This document shows positions 10,380 through 20,970 of a stretch of 64,000 nucleotides of DNA, one piece after another. Both the position numbers and the translations under genes were made by a program. The notes beneath the pieces are model-generated. The model was given only the letters and a program-made list of their open reading frames with translations, made no database searches and was not told the DNA's origin. Source of the DNA: Macrocystis pyrifera (lineage: Eukaryota > Sar > Phaeophyceae > Laminariales > Laminariaceae); assembly GCA_031763025.1 (NCBI GenBank), contig JASSKH010000002.1, forward strand, positions 19,658,168 through 19,722,167, read 5' to 3'. The first letter of the stretch is position 1. Each line of letters begins with the position of its first letter.

Positions 10380-10630
10380 TGCGGCTGCTGCTGCTGCTGC
10401 TGCTGTCAGCACGCCACGCCATGAGTGCTGCTCCTGTGCACCTGCTGCTCCTGTGCACTTGCTGCTGCTGTGCACTTGCTGCTGCTGTAGTGCTGCTGCG
10501 TTGTTGCCGTGCATCATGCTGGAAGTGTACATATTTTCGGATCGTCAATAAAATTCCGTAGGTTTCGCGATGGCGGCATACCAGGGTACATAATGCTTTT
10601 TTTCTTCCATATTTTCATATCGTTGCTATG

Positions 10631-10664
<34 letters not shown>

Positions 10665-11760
10665 AACGCTGCTGCTGCCAACGCTGCGGCGATTCGTTGC
10701 AGCTTCTTCTGCTGCTAATGCTGTAGCTGCTTCTGCTGCTAATGCTGCCGCAATATCCACTGAATGTTCGTATGTACTCGGATTATTGCTTTTATTGGTC
10801 GTTTTTTGTACCCAAATGGTTCTTTTGATACGTGAAAAATATTTTTGTCGTTTTGCTCCTGCATTTTGCGTACGTACTGCTTTTTCTCGTTTTTGGCTTG
10901 ATTTCCTATCGTTGCTATGCTGCTGCTTGCTGCTGCTGTGGTGCTGCTGCGTTGTTGCCGTACATCATGCCGCACTTGTGTGTGTACATATTTCTGTATC
11001 GTCACTGAATTTCCGTAGGTTTTGCGATCGCGGCCGACCAGGGTACATAGTTTTTTTCTTCCTTATTTTCATATCGTTGCTATGCTGCTGCTGCTGCTGC
11101 TGCAGCCAACGTTGCGGCGATCCGTTGCTGCTGCTGCTGCTGCTGCTAATAATAATGCTGCCGCAATATTCACTGGATGTTCGCATGTACTCGGATTATT
11201 GTTTTTCTTGATCGTTTTTGTACCTAAATGGTCGTTTGGGTACCTGGAAAAAATATTTTGGTCATTTTGCTGCTGCATTTTGCGTACGTACTGCTTTTTC
11301 TCGTTTTGGGCTTCGTTCTTTCCATATCGCTGCTACGCTGCTGTGGTGCTGCTGCTGCGTTGTACATCATGCTGGTCATTTGTGTATACATATTTTTGTT
11401 TCGCCAATGAAATTCCGTAGTTTTTGCGGTCGCGGCGTACCAGGGTACATACTTTGTTTCATCTTTTTCATCATATCTTTGCTATGCCGCTACTGCTGCC
11501 AACGCTGCGGCGACTCACTGCTGCTTCTGCTGCTGCTAATGTTGCTGCTGCTGCTGCTGCTGCTGCTATTGCTGCCTCAATATCCACTGATTGTTCTTAT
11601 GTATCCGGATTACTGTTTTTCTTGGTCGTTTTTGCACCCAAATGGTCGTTTTGGTACGTTAAAAAAATATTTTGGCCGTTTTCCTGCTGCGTTTTACGCA
11701 TGTACTTGCTGCTTCTGCTGCTGCTGCCGTCGTATAGCAAGCGATTACGTACTGCTGTTG
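10380..11760 (+). repeat. CTG arrays in a higher-order tandem repeat (right copy)
   Basis: Mirror image of 5820-6910. The segment TTCCGTAGxTTTxGCGxTxGC and the CCAGGGTACATA box recur near 10556, 11013 and 11415, giving a period of about 400-460 bp, each followed by CTG arrays (longest at 10630-10662). The whole block lies between the GTGAGT donor at 10022 and a CAG acceptor at 11874-11876. Confidence 0.85.
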
Positions 11761-11876
11761 TGCCGCTGTAGAGCAGTACAAATAACGAACTCTGCCCCCC
11801 CCCCCCCCCCCTTCCCCCTCCCCCGCCATTCCCTGCACGCCACTCCCGCCCCGCGCACCCTGTTTACTTCGACCAG

Positions 11877-12373
11877 GTCGGTGGCAAGTGCTACAACTGC
11901 CGCCTGACGGAATCCACCATCAAAGACGGAGACACCATCATCAAGCGCAAGAAAACTCCCTTCCATTTCGCCTGCTCCAGGGCTTCAAGGAATTCCGAAG
12001 CAGTACGCCAAGCAGATTGTCGCCGTCCAGGACGAATGAGAGGCAACAAATTGTTCCCACATTTCCCAAAATCACGATTATTTCTGCCTACAAATACCCA
12101 ACGGGTTCAACAGCGGACAGATCCACATTCTGGGCCTCCCGCCTCGTTACTACAGCAGCCTGGAAGACTATTTACATATCATGTCTCATCCAAACTCCTA
12201 TGCTGGCTAAATCGAAATCGCGGCCGCCCAGCAACTATACAACATTTCCATAACCGTTGTCGTTGCCGGCACTGCTGCTTTCCCCTCTGTCCCAAACCTT
12301 CCTTGAAACAACAGCCTGTATGTTGTATATCATCCACATGCCATGCACTACTCCACTCTCTCCCCGCACTGAT
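11877..12373 (+). pseudogene. Zinc knuckle plus OTU-like protease exon (right copy)
   Basis: After a long C-rich tract and CAG at 11874-11876 the sequence reads GGKCYNCRLTES...IKDGD...PFHFAC, a C2HC zinc pattern, followed by sequence homologous to the left OTU-like frame and ending VVYHPHAMHYSTLSPH near 12373. Compared with the left copy, the OTU part has one base fewer near 12048 (frame change) and stops where the left copy has codons for Y (in AGYIE) and for the residue after PNLP. The left copy is therefore the better-preserved OTU frame and the right copy the better zinc knuckle. Confidence 0.55.
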
Positions 12374-12483
12374 GAAATATGTTATCCTTATTATTAGACG
12401 AATGTCATTCTTACTCTTGCGTCACTCGATCCTACGTTTCACATTACATTCACAAATAAACGCGATTATTACATCCTTCACCG

Positions 12484-12705
12484 TTTCTTACACAAATACA
12501 TTTAGTTTGGTTGGCTTTGGGTATTGCCCCAATTGCAATATAACTGCAATTGGCGTCATAACATTTAGTTTGGTTGGCTTTGGGCTATTACCCCACTTGC
12601 AATATAACTGCAATTGGCGTCAAAGCCCAAAGCCAACCAAAACTGCAATTGGCGTCACACATAGTCCAAAGCCAACCAAACTAAATGTATTTGTACAAGA
12701 AACGA
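12484..12705. repeat. Compound hairpin in the outer end of the right copy
   Basis: Counterpart of the 4971-5089 hairpin but expanded. TTTAGTTTGGTTGGCTTTGG occurs twice forward and its complement twice, with AACTGCAATTGGCGTCA repeated three times between them. Confidence 0.8.
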
Positions 12706-12799
12706 CGGAATACCCACTCCCAAGGAAAGCCTTGTATTTCCCTATTGTTACAAACAATATTTGGTCCTATTCACTATGGTTCCCCGTAATAGCTGATCA

Positions 12800-13400
12800 A
12801 AAGAGACACGGCACAGCAGCAGAAGCTCGAGACGGGTGGAGGTGCGGTCTCGCTGGTGCCTTCCCCTCCGGGTGGCGTCATACGTGTCCATGCTGCATCT
12901 TCGGAAAGCCAAGCCGTTCTTGGAGAAGCATGCCGGGCTGCTCTGTTTGCTGGGCAAATAATAGTCCCTCGTCGTCCTAATATGACCGACATGAGGTTGT
13001 CCCTTTTCTTCTCGACCTTATCCTAACCAACGACAAGCGAGCCATCTCCTCCTCCAGGCTTGCCACTCGTGCGTCTTGCGCCCGTCTCGCGCCCGCCTCG
13101 GCATCCACCGCCGCTTGGGCTGCACGTGTTTTCACTTCCGCGTGAACCCTGCGCTATTGCTCACGCGCCAACATTACTGTAGCTTCGCGCCTCAGCACCC
13201 GTTCTCCTTTCAAAGCATTTTTGGTACTAGGCGATTTTTTCCGCTGGCCGAAGACTTTTAACCTCCTCGTTGCATCGAGCACTGGCATCGTCGCGTGCCC
13301 GAGTTGCGTTTTGGTGGAGCCGCTCCAACGCTTGATATTTACCACGCTCCGGAGCTATCTCTGCACGCCTGATCGTTGCCGATTCGCTTAGCGTAGTTCC
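12800..13400 (-). pseudogene. Diverged copy of the coiled-coil coding repeat
   Basis: Read on the minus strand, 13205-12990 encodes HAEVKTRAAQAAVDAEAGAR, then RRAQDARVASLEEEMARLSLV, which aligns with the plus-strand protein at 15676-16010 (HAEAGTRAALAALAAEQGRR, ARLSDMDRLSLV). Further on, a segment with VILGRRGTIICPANRAARHA aligns with the VIFYGFGGQFLAQQESARDA part. A stop (TAG) follows MLAREQ and a frame change follows the LSLV block. The protein family is not one I can name; the heptad-like pattern and A/E/R/L richness point to a coiled coil. Confidence 0.55.
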
Positions 13401-13936
13401 CGTGCGAGCGACAAAGTCATCTTTGATTTATTTATTGCCGCTCTACGATTTTTTAGAGATTTTGCTCTGTTTTCGCCGAGAATTTGGAAGCGCAAGAGCG
13501 TGAAATGGTGCGCAGTCTCTTTTAGTGGGTAGGCACAATCTAAGTCTAATATTTCAAGGGTGTACTTTTTCTATGCGTATTGTTAAACAACACGTAGCAG
13601 GTGTAAAATAGCCAAAAAGACGAAAACACAAGTTTGCAGGTATTGTCGAGTTCGCCAGGAAGCGGGTGAACAGAGTATACTACACCAATTCTGGAACATA
13701 TCTGGTGCGGTTTACCACCTTTTTGCGTAGTGTGAAGATCAAATTCGTGACGCAACACGAGATTTTGGCGATCTGATCTCGTTCTTGCTGGCACTGTAAA
13801 TTCAGGCTATTTTGAGTTTTTGACAAGCCTTGAATCATGGTTGACAACTATTCGTGAATAATCCTTTAGCTTCGTCACGCCACTTTTTCGCGATCGATAG
13901 ATACCTCAGGCGCAGGTCTAACACTGTACAGACTCA
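13401..13936. other. Unassigned
   Basis: No repeat partner and no supported gene are seen. A minus frame at 13546-13794 has no motif. Confidence 0.4.
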
Positions 13937-14173
13937 TCAAATAATGGAAGCTTGTATGCCTCCGCTAAGAAGAGGCATTTTTGCCTTACAGCAAAAAACG
14001 GCCTCAGTATAATAGGCATACCTGGTCGTTTTAAACTGCTTCGGGCGGAAAGTACACTCATTCTTCTCGCTGCGTATCATATATGGTAAACCAGGTGTAT
14101 ACACACAAGATAAGCACTTCCCACCCAAACGATGCGTAGCACTGTTGTACGCGTTTGATTGTTCTTGCGTCAC
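13937..14173 (-). CDS. Unrecognised short ORF with possible zinc knuckle
   Basis: The 78-residue frame includes ATHRLGGKCLSCVYTPG and ends with LSGGIQASII. The GGKCxxC block resembles GGKCYNC in the OTU-bearing element exon (11877), and a further C and the basic FRPKQFKTTR follow. This may be a very diverged relative of that exon or chance. No other support. Confidence 0.25.
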   Translation of the reverse strand: MTQEQSNAYNSATHRLGGKCLSCVYTPGLPYMIRSEKNECTFRPKQFKTTRYAYYTEAVFCCKAKMPLLSGGIQASII

Positions 14174-14688
14174 CTCGTTCTGCTAAACACCAGTGGGATG
14201 CTTTCTTACCTACCAGGTGGGGAGTACCACCTTTGTGCCGTGGGATATGTGTTCTTCAATTGCAGGTACGTTATGTAAAGCAGTCGTTCTGTACCCTTCT
14301 GTTATTCGTACATACAGTAGTACGCCCACGGAAATTTCTACCAGCAGACTGTAGAAGGTATTCGCTTGTATGAAAAAGGGGCAAATACGCACTGGCAGCC
14401 AAAGAAAACCACTCCAAGAAGTAATAGCTCAGCTCATTTTAGCCTAGCTCGGCGCCGCAGCGCAGCTCGGGGCAACGCAGTGCCGTGCTGGGCTTGCTCT
14501 TTCGTCCATATCAAAATACGTATGTACCAGGTACGTGTACATATGCATGCGGTGTCCGGGTTGTTTTCCTGGAGCACGGAGCTCTTGTTATTTGCAGGTC
14601 GCCTGTTTGTTTGTTCGTCGTTTGGACCATCTGCTACGTTCCATTCTTCTATGTCAGCGAGTAGCGCAAAGCGCCATGCATATAATAC
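14174..14688. other. Unassigned
   Basis: No supported gene. Plus frames at 14366-14770 are open but show no motif. Confidence 0.4.
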
Positions 14689-14822
14689 GAACGCCTGTGT
14701 TCATTCTGTTCAACTTGCGACGCCCAACTTCAACTTGCGACGCCCCTGGAAGTTCAAGTTGTTGACTTGAAATTCTGGCGGCGTCCCAAGTTGAAAAGGG
14801 GGAACACAAAACACAGGCGTTC
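14689..14822. mobile_element. Short fold-back (MITE-like) element
   Basis: The ends GAACGCCTGTGTT and AACACAGGCGTTC are perfect inverted repeats. Inner inverted repeats TTCAACTTGCGACGCC and GGCGTCCCAAGTTGAA follow. A direct duplication of CAACTTGCGACGCCC lies near the left end (14711 and 14731). At 134 bp it has no coding capacity. I see no sure target duplication and no second copy in the window. Confidence 0.7.
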
Positions 14823-15479
14823 CTCCTGTGTACATGAGCGTATGTATGTGGGGTTCGCTGCTGTTGTTATTGCACCGCTACAATTACACTGTTAGCTGTG
14901 CGCCTGAGGTCCGTACCGACCAAAAAAAAGGGGCATGTGAATTTCCACGAATATTTTTCCAAAAATCACCTCCAACAGACTGGACAAAAAGAACAATTCT
15001 GAACTGTCGTGGAGCTCCAGAGTAACTTGAACATAGTATACCGGAAGGTCATCCTTACATCGCGTTTAACTCATGATACGTCACCAATTGGCTGTCCATA
15101 TTGTGCCCATAGGTATAAAAGCATATGTTCTAGACAAATTTAGCAACCGGAATGTTTTTCCGTTTGATGCTGATCTCAAAAACAGCTATAGGTGTGATTT
15201 TAAGCATATTTCGGCATTATATACCTGGCAGCAGAGCGCGTCGACTGATATGAAAAATCGAGGTTACAGAAACCTAGTTCGTAGTATGCCGCACACGGAC
15301 GAACAAAAATCACCCTAATCGTATGTCTGAGTAAGGAGTACCACCCCGTCAAAAAAGAGTACCAGGTAGTTTTTTATATACATCATACGATGGGAAACAC
15401 GATACGACACAAGAAAAATAGCAAGAAGAAATTACAGCAGGCCTTGAAAAAAAACAACTAGGAGGTTTTTGCCCGCACG
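14823..15479. other. Unassigned
   Basis: No repeat partner, RNA gene or supported coding region seen. Confidence 0.4.
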
Positions 15480-15675
15480 GGGAAAACGGAGAAGCGGGGA
15501 GAGAGAAGCGCGCAAGGAACATACATAGCGGAGCGCCGCGACTATCGTGCGTTGGAGCGACGCCACGACGGTGCTGCCCCCGCACGCGACGAGGCTGTCG
15601 CCAAACATGCTGCTGAGAGCGCAGCTCGCCAATCGGCCGAGTCTAGCCAAGGACCGAAAAAAGACAATGTAAATC

Positions 15676-16117
15676 GAGGAGCAGCTGCGACTTGACACAG
15701 CAGAAAAATTGTCCACGGGGCATCAACAGCGGCTGCACGCGGAGGCAGGAACGCGTGCAGCACTAGCGGCGCTGGCAGCCGAGCAGGGGCGGAGGCGGGC
15801 AGAGGTGGCGAGGCTTTCGGATATGGATCGCCTGTCGTTGGTCACGGGTAGTCTCATCGAAGAGAGGAACCAGCTCGTGTCGGTGATTTTTTACGGTTTT
15901 GGAGGTCAGTTTTTGGCGCAACAGGAGTCAGCCCGGGATGCACCTTCGAGAGCGGCTCGGCTTCGAGAAGGTCAAGCTCAAGCAGATGGAAAGGGAGGTG
16001 GAGAACGCTAAAGCTCGGCGGAGGCAGCAGCTAGTGAACAACGCCAATTCGAGGAAGAGGGTGAGCAGCAGCGTAAACAGTCGTTTTGTTGTTCATGGCA
16101 TGCTCGGCTTGGGGTAG
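15676..16117 (+). CDS. Coiled-coil protein fragment of unknown function
   Basis: From about 15676 the frame reads EQLRLDTAEKLSTGHQQRL, then an alanine/glutamate/arginine-rich helix and SDMDRLSLVTGSLIEERNQL. A shift of frame near 15890, at a possible GTGATT donor, leads to MHLRERLGFEKVKLKQMERE and VENAKARRRQQLVNN, ending at TAG 16117. The pattern is that of a long coiled coil. Either a short intron or a frameshift joins the two parts. I do not recognise the family. Confidence 0.4.
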
Positions 16118-16189
16118 CCTCGACCGAATTTGGCGTTGTGCTATATTTTCTTTCAACATGATGCATCTGCTGCAGCAAACATTATTTAA

Positions 16190-16385
16190 TTTATAGTATA
16201 TTATTTATAATCACTTGTTTTTTTACTGATTTTTGTTGTTGTGATTAACGTAATAGTATACCTGTATTTTTTTGTCACTTGTTTTATTACTGATTTTTGT
16301 TGTTGTGATTAACGTAATAGTATATTATTTATATCACTTGTTTTACTGATTTTTGTTGTTGTTATTGACGTATATTTGTACTACT
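16190..16385 (+). repeat. AT-rich tandem repeat, about 62-bp unit
   Basis: Three copies of TTACTGATTTTTGTTGTTGT followed by GATTAACGTAATAGTATA start near 16230, 16290 and 16344, with decay at the ends. Confidence 0.85.
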
Positions 16386-16637
16386 TGTTATTTGAGGCAT
16401 CACAAAGTTGATATGCAACCAATACGGAGTACCAGTACTTATTATTAATAGCCGCCACCTTGTTGTTGCCAATGCCCTGTTGTCATGCCTCGACCCTCCT
16501 GGTTTTGACGACAACAGAATAGGCGCCAACGCAAAAAGATCGAGGCCTCGGCAGCAGCTGCAGCAGCTATGGCCGGTGGGACCGGCAGCAGGCGCACGCC
16601 TGTCCCTGTCCAGGCAAGGCCGCCCTAGCAGCAAGAC

Positions 16638-17105
16638 ATGGGAAAGATTTTCGATAATAGGATTTCGGACAATCTGCGCCCGTATGGCCAGACTGCGGGG
16701 GAGGACGACGAGCAGGGTGGCGGTGGAAAAGGCAACAGGCGCGCGTACGGTATGACGTCGGCGCGTCCATGTCAGGACATCATTGAGATCGGGACCCCGC
16801 TCAAGCACGTCGGCCCCATTATCATGAAAGTTCTGTACGCGGGCGCCGGCGTGCAGCTCGACCAGGTGCTGCTTCGACCTTTCATGCCAAGAACCCGAAC
16901 CCAAGGGACCCATAAAGAATACGTTCTCCATCCCCACGTTGACGGCAAGGTGGAGGACATGCAAGAAGCACCCAATGCGGAACGCATATATGATTTCTTC
17001 CGCGAGAACGGCAACGGACCGCGCTGCATCGCCACCTTCAATCCCCTCTTTCTCCCGCTGCTGCGCTGCCTGTTGCTGCTGCTGCTGACCCTGGCTTACA
17101 CATGA
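16638..17105 (+). CDS. Unknown protein encoded by the coiled-coil repeat, C-terminal ORF
   Basis: The 155-residue frame has a glycine-rich basic stretch, then IIEIGTPLKHVGPIIMKVLY, VQLDQVLLRPFMPRTRTQGT, HPHVDGKVEDMQEAPNAERI and a leucine-run end (LLRCLLLLLLTLAY). The second half is also coding in the copy at 1-170, where the changes include one whole-codon deletion that keeps the frame. This hints that the protein was under constraint when the copies diverged. The hydrophobic end could be a tail anchor. No family recognised. Confidence 0.45.
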   Translation: MGKIFDNRISDNLRPYGQTAGEDDEQGGGGKGNRRAYGMTSARPCQDIIEIGTPLKHVGPIIMKVLYAGAGVQLDQVLLRPFMPRTRTQGTHKEYVLHPHVDGKVEDMQEAPNAERIYDFFRENGNGPRCIATFNPLFLPLLRCLLLLLLTLAYT

Positions 17106-17345
17106 CTGCTATTTTCTAATAATTCCTGATCTCCAGAAATGCTCCATGCTTTTGGGCTTTGGTCTCTAATGAAAAAAAATGATGACGGCTGTTGTCAATT
17201 TTCTTCGTTGTGATTGGTAAAAAAAACGAAATTCATCTCTGCGCACAACGGTCAATGGACACTGATATTGCTGGTACCGGCTATAAAAGGGACCTCAGGC
17301 GCACAGCTAACTGTATTCTGGGTTCTGGGCGGGTGCTTTTGAAAT

Positions 17346-17969
17346 TTACAGGAAGTATTCGGGGAATGCTGCCTGGATGAGCTGCTGCTGCTCTGATGCC
17401 CAGATTGGATGCAATGGGCTCCCAGACATGAAAGTTACCAGATCAACAGATGAACCTCGAGTGAACGGATCCACGGCAAAAACAAGTGTACCGCTGTTTG
17501 TGATATTTTTCCATTTGTCATCCTCGAACACATACTCGTACAAACACAAAAGCACCGTGGCACGAAGAAACGAGCTCGAACAGTAACTGCTGTTGCACGC
17601 AAGGAGGGCCGACGGCGAGGTGATCAGATGGCCACCCTCGAGGTGTGAGGTGTTAGGTGGCCAGACGACCAGCGAGGTGCGATCTGTTATACACAGCAGA
17701 GAACAGTCGAAAACCTGCTGTTCTTTATTTTGTGTGTGTGGGTTTCCGTTGTCCTGCTTGGCTATGCTTAAGCGGAACGCCTTCCCGCGACTGTTTGCCA
17801 GATTTCGCGACTTCGAACGCCCAGAGCACGCAGCACGGAGCCCGGCCGGGATCAATACATGCACCGTGGTGTACACGCGGCCCCCCTGCGTGCCCCGCAG
17901 CCAAGAGCGCGAGAAAAGACCCGTTGCCGGAAGAGAAATTGTGGCAGACGTGCAAAAAGTCATTGGCAC
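17346..17969 (-). CDS. Unrecognised 207-residue ORF related to block Q
   Basis: This is one of the longer ORFs in the window that is not built of triplet repeats. Its N-terminal third (LRAACSGRSKSRNLAN and on) aligns with block Q at 1840-1900 and 42170-42230. The C-terminal third is unique here and looks protein-like: YEYVFEDDKWKNITNSGTLV, then FAVDPFTRGSSVDLVTFMSG and LHPIWASEQQQLIQAAFPEY. The W...GTLVF...LVTF pattern faintly recalls EVH1/DCP1-like folds, but that is a guess. Start chosen at the first ATG; the true exon limits are unknown. Confidence 0.35.
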   Translation of the reverse strand: MPMTFCTSATISLPATGLFSRSWLRGTQGGRVYTTVHVLIPAGLRAACSGRSKSRNLANSRGKAFRLSIAKQDNGNPHTQNKEQQVFDCSLLCITDRTSLVVWPPNTSHLEGGHLITSPSALLACNSSYCSSSFLRATVLLCLYEYVFEDDKWKNITNSGTLVFAVDPFTRGSSVDLVTFMSGSPLHPIWASEQQQLIQAAFPEYFL

Positions 17970-17987
17970 CCGCAGACTTTAATTAGA

Positions 17988-20700
17988 ACCCCCCCCCTCA
18001 GAGAGCTCCGTCGGTATATTCTCTCACCTCACAGTTCTTCTCAGCCTATAATCGCCGACGAGAACGCTATTTTTTGGGGAACCTAGCTGAATTTCTTTGC
18101 TTTCTTGATTTTTGTTTTCTTTCTTCGCGTTATCTCTATCGTTTTATTTCGTTTTTTTTTTTCGTTCAAAGCACAAACCAAGCTCCGATAGACACACTAT
18201 CTACGTAACGCAAGCAGAGCAGCACAGCCTGCAAACAGTCCTACATATAGAGAAGCAATGTACACACCATGACAACGAGCAAGTAGACAACGGTAGGTGT
18301 TGCCGAGAGCCATGTAAAGCATGTTTAATTTGTACCGGGTACCTGTTTTCCTCGTTGTTCTATGGGTACTTACGACTGATTCTCAGCATCGATCGTAGAG
18401 TGTCTCCTCTTTACTCTTTCCTTGCCCTTTCCTTCTTTGGATTGTTCAGTGGTGAACATCGTAATTTAAGGTGAAAAAAGATAACGAAAGCTATTTGAAT
18501 ATCTACCACAAGCAGCTATTCAAAAAGTATCACGCAGCTTGAGGTTGTGAGGTGGGATGTACACCGATGGAGTCCTCTGAGAGGGGGGACTCCTAGGCAT
18601 TCAAGTCCGTACTAGTCATCTATGTGACGTCCAAGTAGTATTCCTGGAGCACAGCGGCGGGGCGCTTGGCGTATGCAAGCCACCAGTTTGCACCTACAAT
18701 CACGGACCTCTGTCCACTTCACATTTGTTTTGTTTTATTTTTCCTTCCTGAGCGAGCGTACCGGGCGGCGAATGCCGTCCGCGGAGCGGAGCGCTTGTAT
18801 GGAGTCGTAAATTGACGAGGTACAGACTAACAAAGTCTGTTGCCGTGGACAGACGAAGGTGAGATTCACCAATATATGGATAAGAAACAGACCACATCTA
18901 AATCAGACAATGAAAACCGCAACCCCAATGAAAACGGGCGATCCTGCTCAATATATGACGCCTACTTACTCGCACATTGCTCTACGAGTCGCAGCGATGA
19001 ACAGTGGAGAGATGGATCAGATACCTCCCTCTCGCGATGGTTTCATAGTAGACTATAACAACAGTTTAAGGGGTAGGACCGGATTTTTTTTACACCTAAA
19101 TTTCGCATTTTCTTGTCCGGCGTTTCATATCTGGGGGGGGGGAACTTTAGTAAAAGGACAAATCAAAAACGATGATAAATCAGTACGTCACCAATGAAAA
19201 AATCTTCGTAGGCGGGAGATAAACTAAAGACTTTGCAGGCGGAGCTTGCTCTAAAACAAAACTCAGCCATTGCTGCTGCTATCTGTATTTTTTCGCCGCT
19301 TTTGCACGCAGCGTGCTGATGCGCAGCACCAGGCTTGGAGCGCAGAGCACCAGCGCCGATGCACGAGCGTGAGCAGGACAACGCTGTTGCCTCTGTGCAA
19401 TACGCAGGGATCTAGTCGCAAGGTTTGACGCCCGTTTGCTGCTGCTGTACAAGTACACAACAAATACCCAACCATCGAGATCCGCTGCGTGATGTCATGC
19501 TGTACCTCGTCGGGACTCAGAACGCCGACAATGCTACCCGTACCTCCGTGGCGGCGCGCCCCACCTCTAACTCACGAGCATCTTGTTGCCATGCATGCAG
19601 CTGGGCTTGAGTCTTGGCCAAGGTTGCATCACCTACCACGCGCATAAGACTGCTCCAGCTTTTATCATATTGCTATGCTATGCTCGTACAAATATGCCCT
19701 ACGTACCAGGTATCAAGTTGTCCGGGAATGTGAGATTCGTCTTGATATTGATACCAATAACCAAACCATCTTTACATTTTCAGACAGAGTGCAAAAACAC
19801 AATTTTTATACCGAACCAGCTATTAATAACATCTTTGGAAGTGATGTCTTCGCCAGGCACGACTCGCTTCCCGCCGCATCTAGGTCCGATGACAGATACC
19901 CTCCGCCGTCGCGATGCCACCTGCTGTGGTGGCAATCGCTCGGCGTGCGGCCACGCCCGCGTGTCATCCACACCTTTGCCTCCAGGGTTTGCTTGTCATC
20001 CACAAAATATTTTTTACCTTCGTTTTCAGTTTTCTTTCCCAATCAGGAAAGCGAATCTCGAGAGGTGGCCAAGAGAGGATTTTCTCATGTAAATTTACCA
20101 TCTCCCACGGAAGGGCAACGTGTCATCTGTTACTACACCAAAACCAGAATTTTCTTCCCCTCGCCCAAAGAGTATGCAAAATGTCAAAGCGCATTACATT
20201 CTTCAGTCAAACGAACCAGATATAAAACGTATAATAGCAGCATGTGGGACCATTCGGTTCTTCTATAACAGCCAGAGGTGCCTATCGACCGTCAGCATTC
20301 AACTCGGCTCTGGCGCAGAGCATTTCCGCATACAACCTAGGAGTTAGACGATGTGTATTCGATTGTATGCTGTCTTTTCGATGGTCATTTTGAATAGACC
20401 GGACACTTTATTGGGCTAGCATAACCTCCATTCCCACCCCTAACAGTACCACTATGGTCTACTTCTATACCAGGTATTAAATAAAACCCTAACTTCGTGT
20501 TTGCCAAAACCATACTCTCGTTGGGTTTCCTTGGGTTATGGTGAATAAGGCTTGTCCGATAGTCTCAATCCAACTTGGTTTGAAACTCCTTGCGAAGCCC
20601 GAACCCGCCCAACTCGGAACGGACGCATCAAATAATTGGCGCTGCCAATCACAACAATGTAGCACTGCAACTACGTTTTTGGAGGTAACTCACTTGGAAT
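17988..20700. other. Unassigned stretch without a recognisable gene
   Basis: I find no repeat partner, RNA gene or protein motif that I can defend. Plus-strand frames at 19583-20092 and 19675-20268 are open and overlap in different phases. A possible alanine/lysine/leucine-rich helix (KLKTLQAELALKQNSAIAAA) lies at 19220-19280 and might be another remnant of the coiled-coil repeat. T-rich tracts lie at 18100-18170. Confidence 0.4.
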
Positions 20701-20724
20701 TAGTGTCGGTTTACAGCAGTAAAC

Positions 20725-20749
20725 GGGGGGCGGGGGGGGGGGGGGGGGG
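20725..20749 (+). repeat. Poly-G tract
   Basis: Six G, one C, then eighteen G. Such tracts are prone to slippage and to sequencing error. Confidence 0.95.
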
Positions 20750-20970
20750 TCAACAAATAACACACGGCAAAAGATACACGCATTAAACGAAAAATGAGCA
20801 AATCCACACTTTACGATCGTTTCGCGCAAGCAGGCACATAACACATGCTGGGCTGCGGTGAGCTTAGACAGAGGTGTGAACCGATATACACCAGGAGTAA
20901 CAGCGGGGAGCGACAAGCGAAAGGGTTGGCTGCGTTGTTAAAAAATCTTACTCAACACTTTCGGGTTTGC

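Larger units (their letters stand above)
9369..12789 (+). mobile_element. TTACGGGGG-family TIR element carrying the OTU gene (right copy), TA target duplication
   Basis: The element is 3421 bp. The left end is TTACGGGGGTCCATAGTAAA followed by TAGGACC, and the right end is its inverted partner ending CCCCGTAA. Both are bordered by TA (9367-9368 and 12790-12791). Its interior from 9405 to 12740 is the mirror of 7865-4931. It carries a zinc-finger-like exon, a CTG-array region, and a zinc-knuckle plus OTU-like exon, all on the plus strand. There is no transposase, so if mobile it depends on another element. The TA duplication and TIR length suit the Tc1/mariner-like or PIF-like range, but the superfamily is open. 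Confidence 0.75.
15480..17304 (+). repeat. Coiled-coil coding repeat, longest copy
   Basis: This block holds two coding stretches (15676-16117 and 16638-17105) and the 3' flank shared with 1-371. A diverged inverted relative lies at 12800-13400. Three copies or pieces in 17 kb make it a repeat family rather than a single host gene, perhaps the ORF of an unrecognised mobile element. Confidence 0.7.

Noticed and set aside
9680-10561. 293-codon plus-strand ORF as a single protein
   Set aside because: Same reason. It runs past a strong splice donor into CTG arrays, and the overlapping 246-codon frame is equally open.
4931-12789. Polinton/Maverick because of long inverted repeats
   Set aside because: No polymerase, integrase or capsid-like sequence is seen, the spacer is only 1.5 kb, and the right arm alone has its own TIRs and TA duplication.
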